This document shows, piece by piece, positions 54,073 through 61,634 of a stretch of DNA of 64,000 nucleotides; the first letter of the stretch is position 1, and each line of letters starts with the position of its first letter. A program made the translations under genes and the position numbers. The stretch is from positions 62,001-126,000 of the forward strand of contig NZ_JACYFG010000009.1 of the NCBI RefSeq assembly GCF_014803405.1, read 5' to 3'. The notes under the pieces were generated by a model. The model was not told the DNA's origin, did not search any database, and was given only the letters and a program-made list of their open reading frames with translations. Origin of the DNA: Pelagicoccus enzymogenes (GTDB lineage: Bacteria > Verrucomicrobiota > Verrucomicrobiia > Opitutales > Opitutaceae).

Positions 54073-57000
54073 ATGAATTCCCTACGCCGTTTCGCCTTTG
54101 CTTTAGCCCCTCTACTTTGCGTGCCGTTCGTAGGCGCCGAAGACAACCTCAACTACGTCTCCGTAGAACAGGTTCAAGCGCTCGGATACAGTATCCGAGT
54201 AACTCATACAGGAACGTCTTCCGACAAGCATTCCGGATCCCTCCGCACCACCGACGGGCGCCTCGACCTAGCCTATGAAACCTCAGGGCTCGACCAGTTC
54301 GACAATCCCTGGAGCACCACTGCCACGGCCGACTTGGATAGCGACTACACGCTCGAGAACGACGGACAATCCCTTAGTTTTTCCGGCACCGCCAGCACCG
54401 TCCTCACCTTTGTCGAAGATAACCCCGCTCCCAATATAGACGGCTTCTGGCACTCCAAATCCACCTGGAACGAACCAGCAATCCCGCTTCTCGACGGCAA
54501 CAAGGTCGTGCTCGAATTTAAGGTCGACAAATTTTGGACCGACTACGAGCTGAACTTCGAAATCCTCAGCAACACCGACGCCAGCTGCCGCGCCTATTTC
54601 CTGAAGCAGGAATACAACGCATCGGAGGGCGGCTACTTCTTCTACGTCCACGAGAACCTCAGCGCCATTAACGAGAACCTCAGCTCCACCGGCATGCTCG
54701 AGGAAGGCTTCTACCAACTCATTGTCATTATCCGAGGAAACAAGAACTGCGATGCCTCCGTCTCCTACTCTCTCGAACTCACCCCCAACCCCGACGATCC
54801 CCTCATCCTAGATCCTCCTCCTGGCGGATACACCCACCCGGATATCGGCGACCTGAGGAAGGATTCCGAAAAACTCGTGGTCAAGAATCCAGTCATTGTT
54901 TCCGAAACCGATCTCGGCGACGGCACTACCGAGCTCGAAGTCTCCGCCGAAGTCGAAAACACCAGCACCAGCAAGTGGTCGCGAGCTCACCTCGACATCG
55001 AATTCCAGGTGGAGGAAGCCCCTCCCCTCGTATCCACCACCTCCGTTACCTTCGAGTTCATAGAAGCCAACGAAACCGTATCCACGACACCGGATACCAA
55101 CTTAAAGGTCGTAGTCGCCAACGAACACCTGGAAACCGTCAAGGCCAGCATTCTCGACACCTCCCGCTTCACCACCGACGCCCGCGAACTCTGGTCCTTC
55201 AACTACCCGCCAGTCCCCTACGACTTCCACGAATCTTTCACCGGCTCCGGAGACATTTTGACTTACGATTCCTATCCCCCCGTATCGCGAGGCGAGCTGC
55301 TCATCGCGCTGCCAGACAGGTATCCAGTGCCACCTCTGGTCATCGATGACACCATCCCTCCCCAGTACTCCCAAAGCGCCGACAAACAGATGCCCTTCCT
55401 CGTAGCAGGCGTTACCGCCCCCTCCCCCGCATCTCTCGACACCACCCACTACCTAAATGGCGAACAAGTCGACGCCCTCGACCACATGATCGACGGCACT
55501 ATTGTATCCAGCCTGCCCCGCATCCATCCAGCCACCGGCATCGACAGCACCGGCCCCTTCGGCCAAGCCGGCCCCGCCTACTACCCTTTGCCGCTGCATT
55601 TCAATCGCATCCCCATCTCCACCGATTTCGAGCTCAGCGGCTCCTTCGCCGTCGTGCCGGACGACTTCCGCGTTGAGCTCAGCATGGCTGCAGGCGAAGT
55701 GAAATCCCTCTACGCCGAAGGCACTCTCGTGGTCGACGTCAACTTCCTGCTCGAAGCCCACGCCGCTACCGACAACTCCGAAGCCAGCGAAAACGACCGC
55801 ACCGAAACCCTCGCCGAATTCCCCCTATTCTCCATCGTCCTCCCCAGCGGCCTCTCCTTCACGCCCGAGTTCAAACTCGACGTCTCCGCCCTTGCCGCCG
55901 CCGAGGCCGGTATCAGCGTTCCCATTACAACCGGCATGAAGGTCGTCTTCCGAGGTGGCATCGTCGACGGCGAACCGCAGTACGATTGCGAAGTCCTGCC
56001 CATCCCCACCCGACTTACCAACCCGACCATCTTCTCCGCCGCCAACGTCACCTTCCAAGCCGAAGCCGAAACCCAGCTCTACTTCAAGTTCAGCAAACCG
56101 GAAGTCCCCGTCACCTTCGGTCCCACCTTCTCCGCCGCCCTGCTCGGCGACTTCGAGCTCGACGCCCTCGCCGATCCCGCTTGGACCCTCGGCGCCGACC
56201 TCGAGCTCCGCGCCGGCATGGAGTTCCAGCTCGCCGGCATTTTCGACCTCGTCGATGTTGAAAAGACCCTCTTCACCACTCCCATCTTCGAAAAAGACTC
56301 CGGAGCTCCCCTCGGCGGCAACCCTACCGTGCTAGCCTTCAACGACGGCGAAACCGCCGCCGACAACCCTGGCCTCAAACCCATTGAAGGCGAATCCAGT
56401 CGTTGGATACGCGCTCTACGCCCCAATGGCAGTACCTCCGCCACCCGCGACCTCTTCGTCTTTCCCCTCCCCGGCACCGATCGCATAATCGCCGGCGGCG
56501 GCTCCGTCACCAATGGTGAGATCTCCTGCTTCGACAACGAAGGCGGACTCGTCTGGATGCTCAACGCCACCTACACGCGCCCCATCGACGCCGTGCCCCA
56601 CGCCGACGGCACCTTCACCGTCCTCTCTGCCAATCCCTTCAAGATCCAGCTCACCCGCATCGACGCCGACGGCAGCACCGTTTGGACCAAGACCTACACC
56701 GCTTCCGACCCCGAGGAAGCCCACAACTACCAGAGCATGGCTCTCGCCTACGGCTACAACCCCGACGGCACCCCCTTCTACGCCGTCCTAAGCCGCGCCT
56801 CCCTGAAGAGCCCACCCTTCGATCGCCGCCCCGCCATCTTCGCCTTCGACGAAAACGGCGACCCCCTCTGGCAAAAAGTCTACACCCCGGACGAAAACGC
56901 AGGCGGCGGATCCACCTCCACCGACCCCAGCGAAATCATCGTCACCAACGATGGCCACATTGCCTACCTCGCCCTCACCAATGCCGATGCGACTGGCAGC

Positions 57001-58278
57001 GCGCCCGGATTCGACCTTTCCGATGCGTATCCAAATCTTACATATAACGGCCTCGTAGCCAAAGTCTCCTCCCTCGACGCCTCTCCCCTCTGGGCCTCAA
57101 TCCTACCCTCCAAACGCATCCCCGAGCTCAACGCCCTCGTCCAAGATCCAAACGGCAACTACTACGCCGGAGGCGGACTCAAGCTGCCAGTCGTCGACAG
57201 CATCCCATCCCTATGGATCTGCAAGCTCGACCCCGCAGGCGTAGTTGTAGACTCCGTTCTCCTCGGCGGCCCCAGCGACGAGCTACCAAACGGCGGCCAA
57301 ACCCTCCTCGACATCGTACGCGACATGGTCTGGGCCGACGACGCCCTCTGGATCGGCGGCACCATGGGCTTCTACAATTCCGGAGTCGGCTACTTCACCG
57401 GATCCCACGCCTTCACCGGTCGCCTCACCGCTGACCTTGGCGTCAGCCGCTTCGCCATCCACGCCGGTCCCGCCCTCGACGACATCACCGCCCTGGCCGA
57501 TGGCACCGACGGCCTCATCGCCTTCGGCACCTCCAAGTCCTTCCTCCCCTGGCCCAACGGCGGAGCCAGCGAAGCCGCGCCCGGCGATGCCCACCGCCTG
57601 CTCATGAAGCTTCCCTGGGAGGGTGTCACCCGTTTCCACAGCCTCAGCGCCGGCGCCCACCCCGAACCCACCGACGACCCGCCCGTACAAGGCACTTACT
57701 ATGCCCAGCGAGTCGCCATCGCCGGCTCCGACACCGACTACCTCTCCGTCGCCCAAGACACGCTCGCCCCCGGCGACGACGACACCCGCACCCCCGGCTC
57801 CCCTCTCGGCTTCACCGCCACCGACGCCACCCTTGAGGAATCAAACCCCGCCCTTGCCCCCTCCTTCCAAGAACGCCTCGCCTACGTCGCCCTCGAAGCC
57901 GTACCCACCAACGCGATACAAGACACCGACGACTTCCTAGCCTGGAACCAAATCAACCCCGAATCCAACGACGACGACGACCCATGGAACGCCGCCATAG
58001 AGGCTTTCTTCGGCACCGATCCCTTCTCCTTCGATGCTCCCGGTATCCAAAGCTTCGCGACACTATCTTCAAAAAACAGCACACTCACCCTCGTCTTTCC
58101 CCGAGCCAAAATTGCCTCCGACGAAACGCTGCAACTCGAAGTATCCACAAACCTAATCGACTGGACCCGAGTCGAGTCCCACAGCCAAAGCGAATCACCC
58201 CTCGACGACGAAGCCGACCTGATAACCTACACCTTCGACCTCCCTGAGAACACAGCCTTCTTCCGCCTCGTCCGGTAG
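54073..58278 (+). CDS. Very large secreted protein of unknown function
   Basis: 1401 residues. Signal peptide NSLRRFAFALAPLLCVPFVG, cleavage near AED. The N-terminal 270 residues are beta-rich and lead to a Pro-rich hinge (LILDPPPGG). The middle (about 270-760) is a series of beta domains; residues about 800-1250 look like a propeller with blade-like repeats (FDNEGGLVWMLNATY, IDADGSTVWTKTY, FDENGDPLWQKVY). The end, about 1290-1401, is the Asp-rich stretch SNDDDDPWNAAIEAFFGTDP followed by a C-terminal beta domain (ETLQLEVSTNLIDWTRVE), a type seen at the ends of many verrucomicrobial secreted proteins. Role: perhaps adhesion or substrate binding. The TAG stop lies in a GTAG-headed hairpin. Confidence 0.75.
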   Translation: MNSLRRFAFALAPLLCVPFVGAEDNLNYVSVEQVQALGYSIRVTHTGTSSDKHSGSLRTTDGRLDLAYETSGLDQFDNPWSTTATADLDSDYTLENDGQSLSFSGTASTVLTFVEDNPAPNIDGFWHSKSTWNEPAIPLLDGNKVVLEFKVDKFWTDYELNFEILSNTDASCRAYFLKQEYNASEGGYFFYVHENLSAINENLSSTGMLEEGFYQLIVIIRGNKNCDASVSYSLELTPNPDDPLILDPPPGGYTHPDIGDLRKDSEKLVVKNPVIVSETDLGDGTTELEVSAEVENTSTSKWSRAHLDIEFQVEEAPPLVSTTSVTFEFIEANETVSTTPDTNLKVVVANEHLETVKASILDTSRFTTDARELWSFNYPPVPYDFHESFTGSGDILTYDSYPPVSRGELLIALPDRYPVPPLVIDDTIPPQYSQSADKQMPFLVAGVTAPSPASLDTTHYLNGEQVDALDHMIDGTIVSSLPRIHPATGIDSTGPFGQAGPAYYPLPLHFNRIPISTDFELSGSFAVVPDDFRVELSMAAGEVKSLYAEGTLVVDVNFLLEAHAATDNSEASENDRTETLAEFPLFSIVLPSGLSFTPEFKLDVSALAAAEAGISVPITTGMKVVFRGGIVDGEPQYDCEVLPIPTRLTNPTIFSAANVTFQAEAETQLYFKFSKPEVPVTFGPTFSAALLGDFELDALADPAWTLGADLELRAGMEFQLAGIFDLVDVEKTLFTTPIFEKDSGAPLGGNPTVLAFNDGETAADNPGLKPIEGESSRWIRALRPNGSTSATRDLFVFPLPGTDRIIAGGGSVTNGEISCFDNEGGLVWMLNATYTRPIDAVPHADGTFTVLSANPFKIQLTRIDADGSTVWTKTYTASDPEEAHNYQSMALAYGYNPDGTPFYAVLSRASLKSPPFDRRPAIFAFDENGDPLWQKVYTPDENAGGGSTSTDPSEIIVTNDGHIAYLALTNADATGSAPGFDLSDAYPNLTYNGLVAKVSSLDASPLWASILPSKRIPELNALVQDPNGNYYAGGGLKLPVVDSIPSLWICKLDPAGVVVDSVLLGGPSDELPNGGQTLLDIVRDMVWADDALWIGGTMGFYNSGVGYFTGSHAFTGRLTADLGVSRFAIHAGPALDDITALADGTDGLIAFGTSKSFLPWPNGGASEAAPGDAHRLLMKLPWEGVTRFHSLSAGAHPEPTDDPPVQGTYYAQRVAIAGSDTDYLSVAQDTLAPGDDDTRTPGSPLGFTATDATLEESNPALAPSFQERLAYVALEAVPTNAIQDTDDFLAWNQINPESNDDDDPWNAAIEAFFGTDPFSFDAPGIQSFATLSSKNSTLTLVFPRAKIASDETLQLEVSTNLIDWTRVESHSQSESPLDDEADLITYTFDLPENTAFFRLVR

Positions 58279-58301
58279 CGTCGATCTTTAGCCGGCGCTA
58301 C
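58275..58301 (+). repeat. REP-like hairpin overlapping a stop codon
   Basis: GTAGCGTCG-ATCTTTAGC-CGGCGCTAC, eight of nine pairs, headed by GTAG. The TAG of the head is the stop codon of the 1401-residue gene (58276-58278). Confidence 0.55.
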
Positions 58302-58385
58302 GTTCCACGCTAGACAGGGCACCACGTTCCTCCGCGCAGTTGACAGCGCCCGCAAAATCGAAGAATTTTCGATTCAAAACCTCGC

Positions 58386-58946
58386 ATGGCCTCCAACTCT
58401 CCTCTTTCGCCACTTCCTGATAATATCGAGCTTGTTACCGAGTACGACGCCATCGTCATCCGACGCACTTGGAAGTCCGCCCTCGCCTACTTCCTCATCG
58501 TGTTCGCCCTCTTCTGGAACGCCTTCATGGTCGTCTGGATGAGCATCGCCATCAGCCAAGGCGTTTGGATGATGGCCGCTTTCGGTTCAATCCATGCTGC
58601 AGTAGGAATCTTCCTGATATACTACACGATAGCCCTCTTCGTGAACAAAACCGACGTCCGCATCGACACGTACTACCTGACCGTCAAGCACTACCCCCTC
58701 CGGTGGATGGGACAGTCTCAAACGCCCGTCGAAGATGTGCAACAGATCTACTGCAAAGAGAGGATCACGCGAAACAAGAACAGCACAAGCATCACCTACG
58801 AAGTCCACTGCATCGACCGCAACAACAAGCAGAAAAAGCTCCTCTCTGGACTGACTGATTCATCGCAGGCCCAATTCATCGAAGCTGAGATAGAAAAAGT
58901 TCTCGGCATTAAAGACCGCCCCGTAACAGGAGAATTCAAGAAGTAG
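58386..58946 (+). CDS. Membrane protein with PH-like C-terminal domain
   Basis: 186 residues. Two membrane helices at about 33-55 (ALAYFLIVFALFWNAFMVVW) and 62-84 (MMAAFGSIHAAVGIFLIYYT), then a beta-rich cytoplasmic or periplasmic part with DTYYLTVKHYPLRWMGQSQT, SITYEVHCIDRNNKQKKLLS and a final amphipathic helix (QFIEAEIEKVLGI), in the order of bacterial PH-like domains. No signal peptide. Seven bases separate it from the next gene, so they are co-transcribed. Confidence 0.7.
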   Translation: MASNSPLSPLPDNIELVTEYDAIVIRRTWKSALAYFLIVFALFWNAFMVVWMSIAISQGVWMMAAFGSIHAAVGIFLIYYTIALFVNKTDVRIDTYYLTVKHYPLRWMGQSQTPVEDVQQIYCKERITRNKNSTSITYEVHCIDRNNKQKKLLSGLTDSSQAQFIEAEIEKVLGIKDRPVTGEFKK

Positions 58947-58953
58947 ATATCGT

Positions 58954-59409
58954 ATGCAAACCCCCAATACATTCTCCAGCAAAGCGTGGCTATTAGACGG
59001 CCCTGTCCACAGTCTCCCCGGGATCCTCCACCTCGAAGACGGCACGCTCAGCTACCTCATTCTCGAGCAAGGCACCTTTTCCGAAACGCGCCTCAAAGAG
59101 TTGCTCGAAACCCACGGGACAAATTCTTCGGAAAGCGACTCCATTTTTCCGATACAGCTCTTCTCCGTTACACTAGACACGATCAACCGATTCCACATCC
59201 CCTGGTATTACTTCGGAGCAGGAGGAAAACTCAGCTTCGCCAAACACCAGCTGCGATTCTCCTTCGTCAAACCACAGAATACCGTCGAGCCCACCTACTA
59301 CTCCGAAAGCTTCATGGAATGGCGCGGCGGAAAAGGGCAAGAGGAAGTCAACATCCTCGAAGGAAAAGCCTCCGGCAAACGCTGGAAAGCCTTGCTCGCA
59401 AAACCGTAG
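58954..59409 (+). CDS. Small protein of unknown function, PH/GRAM-like in character
   Basis: 151 residues, no signal peptide or membrane helix. A beta-rich N-terminus (SLPGILHLEDGTLSYLILEQ) and a middle LFSVTLDTINRFHIPWYYFG suggest a pleckstrin-homology-like or GRAM-like sandwich; LRFSFVKPQN follows. It is 7 bases after the membrane protein gene, suggesting a joint role. Its TAG stop (59407-59409) is the head of the REP-like element at 59406. Function unknown. Confidence 0.6.
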   Translation: MQTPNTFSSKAWLLDGPVHSLPGILHLEDGTLSYLILEQGTFSETRLKELLETHGTNSSESDSIFPIQLFSVTLDTINRFHIPWYYFGAGGKLSFAKHQLRFSFVKPQNTVEPTYYSESFMEWRGGKGQEEVNILEGKASGKRWKALLAKP

Positions 59410-59438
59410 GGAGCGGGCTTTATTGCCCGTCCCGCGAA
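59406..59438 (+). repeat. REP-like element, GTAGGG type, between convergent genes
   Basis: Starts GTAGGGAGCGGGCTTTATTG and continues through GCCCGTCCC to CGCGAA. Same type as the elements at 61503 and 61586. The GTAG head supplies the stop of the gene to its left; on the other strand the TAA within TTTATTG is the stop of the gene to its right (59420-59422). Confidence 0.65.
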
Positions 59439-59887
59439 TTTCGATCTGCCCCCTCTTCCCCCATCCGAGTATACAGCCAGCCTTTCTGCCATTCAGCTCT
59501 CCCCATCGGACCGACCGGAGCCAAGATAAACGAATTCTCGTCCCGCTTTTTGGATACATAGTTTCCACCATTGTCTCCCCACCAAGGAAAGTTTCCCCCA
59601 AAGGCTCTCACCTCGAACTTCATCACATGCAGTTGCCCGCCGAGCGTAATCTCGCGCTCAATTCGAGCCCCCTCCAAGTGACGCAGCACCGCCTCGATCG
59701 AATCACCGCCTGCAATCGTTTCGAAACCGTCCACCGGAGCAGGACCGACGGTCCACTTTCCCGCAAACCAAGCCGCCTCCTCCTCAGACGCAGGGTTCGC
59801 TTGCAGCGTCGCAGCTGACAAAATCAATGCCGCCAGCAACATCCAAGTTCCTTGCCAGCTCCCACAACTCCTATTCGTATTCAACAT
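59420..59887 (-). CDS. Small exported protein of unknown function
   Basis: 155 residues from the ATG at 59887. Signal peptide-like stretch GTWMLLAALILSAATLQANP, then a body with FAGKWTVGPAPVDGFETIAG and LEGARIEREITLGGQLHVMK, as in small beta-barrel (lipocalin-like) proteins of the type that begins F-x-G-x-W. The last residues (SRDGQ) are coded within the REP-like element, so its end has been altered by that repeat. An earlier in-frame start at 59923 adds 12 residues. Function unknown. Confidence 0.6.
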   Translation of the reverse strand: MLNTNRSCGSWQGTWMLLAALILSAATLQANPASEEEAAWFAGKWTVGPAPVDGFETIAGGDSIEAVLRHLEGARIEREITLGGQLHVMKFEVRAFGGNFPWWGDNGGNYVSKKRDENSFILAPVGPMGRAEWQKGWLYTRMGEEGADRNSRDGQ

Positions 59888-60019
59888 AGCAAATACAAAG
59901 CTACGGCTCCTTCCCAAAATCAATAGCGGAATCGCCCTTCAGCTCTGCATACGACCACCGATCTTCCTACCCTAGCCAAACCACAAGCCAACTTCGACAC
60001 CACTAATCCACCGAGCCAT

Positions 60020-61498
60020 ATGACTTCCCTCCTCCGCCGCACACTAGGCCGTCTCGCCCTCACCCTCGCAGCCGCCCTTCCCACCTTCCTTTTCGCCCAA
60101 GACTACGGCACCGGCCTAGTATTCGACGAACAAGCCTACCGCGCCGTCCCCTACAAGGCTCCCGTCACCGCCGAGACCTACGCCAATCTCCCCGCATCCG
60201 CCAACCTCGAGAAGTACACACCCACCCCCGGCGACCAAGGCCCCTACTCCACCTGCACCGCCTTCGCCGTCGGCTACCACCTTCGCACCATCCTCTACGG
60301 TATCGAAAAACAAATCACGCACCGCGGCCGACTCGACCAACACATCTTCTCCCCCACCTTCGTCTACGAACGCATCAAGAGCGAAGACGACCTCGACTGC
60401 ATGCAAGGCTCCAGCCCTGTCGCCGCCCTCGAGCTCCTCCGTACTGTCGGCATCCCGCCTCTCTCCACGCTCCCCTACCAATGCGGCAGTGCCATCGGCA
60501 CCGAAGCGCTTCTAGAAGCCACCGAGTATCCGATCATCGACTACCAAATCCTCTACGGAACCGATCTCGCTGACGACGACCCCATCAAAGTCAAATCCGT
60601 AAAAAAATCCCTATCCGAAGGCAGCCCCGTGGTCGTTGGCTTCAAAGTCCACCAAAGCTTCTACAAGTCCGGCCCGCTCTGGCGGGAACTCGAAAGCGAT
60701 GCTGGCCCCACCGGCCAGCACGGCCTGCACGCCATGGTCGTAGTCGGCTACGACGACAACAAGTACGGCGGTGCTATGCGAGTCATGAACAGCTGGAGTC
60801 CCAAATGGGCCGACAAAGGATTCGTCTGGATCCCCTACGCCGACTTCGGCCGCAACTGCATCATGGCCATGCAAGCCTACGGCAAGCGCCCCAAACGCGC
60901 CACTCCCGTCCCCGGCCCCGACGGCGTTACCCCCGAACTCGCCCCCCTCCTCAAAGGCAAAGTCATTTTCCAAGAACGCGACGGCACCCCCATGCCCGCC
61001 GTCAAAGTCGCCCCTCCCGCCGACCCCAACACCCAAATCCGCTACGTCGGCTACCGCCTCGCCCGCTCCTATCCGTCCGGCACCCGCTTCCGCTTCTACA
61101 TCACCACCAATACCGACAGCTACCTCTACGCCTTCGCCACGGACCTCACCGGCAACATCACCACCATCCTCCCCTTCGCCGACAACATGTCGCCGCACAT
61201 CGGGCCCAACAGCACCATCGCCTTCCCCTCCGAACGCAAAGTCGTCCGCATGGACAACCAACCCGGCACCGACTACCTGCTCATGCTCTACTCCGAAGAG
61301 CCCCTCGACATCGACGCCCTGAAGGAAGCCATGGCCGCCAACCCCGGCACCCTCTCCCTCAAGATCGCCCAATCCCTCGGCAACAAAATCGTACCGGACA
61401 AATACATCCAGTACGACTCCGCCCGTATCGGCTTCACGGTTACGGAAAAAACCAAAGGCACCGTCGTCCCCCTCATGATCGAAATCCCCCACCACTAA
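60020..61498 (+). CDS. Exported papain-like C1 peptidase with DUF4384 domain
   Basis: 492 residues with signal peptide LALTLAAALPTFLFAQ. The papain-like domain covers about residues 45-290: oxyanion-hole Gln73 and nucleophile Cys79 in GDQGPYSTCTAFAVGYHL, His237 in GLHAMVVVGYDD and Asn257 in RVMNSWSPKW, a full Gln-Cys-His-Asn set. Residue 80 is Thr where papain has Trp. The C-terminal part (about 340-470) starts SYPSGTRFRFYITTNTDSYL and matches the DUF4384 pattern, a beta domain often joined to caspase-like or protein kinase domains. No zymogen pro-region of normal length is seen, so regulation may differ. The WD40-like gene follows 136 bases on with a pair of repeats between. Confidence 0.83.
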   Translation: MTSLLRRTLGRLALTLAAALPTFLFAQDYGTGLVFDEQAYRAVPYKAPVTAETYANLPASANLEKYTPTPGDQGPYSTCTAFAVGYHLRTILYGIEKQITHRGRLDQHIFSPTFVYERIKSEDDLDCMQGSSPVAALELLRTVGIPPLSTLPYQCGSAIGTEALLEATEYPIIDYQILYGTDLADDDPIKVKSVKKSLSEGSPVVVGFKVHQSFYKSGPLWRELESDAGPTGQHGLHAMVVVGYDDNKYGGAMRVMNSWSPKWADKGFVWIPYADFGRNCIMAMQAYGKRPKRATPVPGPDGVTPELAPLLKGKVIFQERDGTPMPAVKVAPPADPNTQIRYVGYRLARSYPSGTRFRFYITTNTDSYLYAFATDLTGNITTILPFADNMSPHIGPNSTIAFPSERKVVRMDNQPGTDYLLMLYSEEPLDIDALKEAMAANPGTLSLKIAQSLGNKIVPDKYIQYDSARIGFTVTEKTKGTVVPLMIEIPHH

Positions 61499-61502
61499 CC
61501 CC

Positions 61503-61534
61503 CTAGGGCGCGGGCTTTACTGCCCGTCCCGTCA
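61503..61534 (+). repeat. REP-like element, GTAGGG type, left member of an inverted pair
   Basis: CTAGGGCGCGGGCTTTACTG and onward through GCCCGTCCC to CGTCA. The first base is C where the other copies have G. It pairs in layout with the element at 61586 on the other strand, giving a REPIN-like unit of about 116 bases. Confidence 0.55.
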
Positions 61535-61585
61535 CAGACCCTGGGCCCGGCGAAGGGCAGATCTAAAAGCAAACACTCACCAAAC

Positions 61586-61618
61586 CACCGCGGGACGAGG
61601 AATGAACCTCGCCCCTAC
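61586..61618 (-). repeat. REP-like element, GTAGGG type, right member of an inverted pair
   Basis: Read on the minus strand: GTAGGGGCGAGGTTCATTCC and onward through CTCGTCCC to CGCGG. The stem GGGGCGAGG/CCTCGTCCC has eight of nine pairs. Same type as 59406 and 61503. Confidence 0.6.
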
Positions 61619-61634
61619 ATTCTACCCTACCAAC

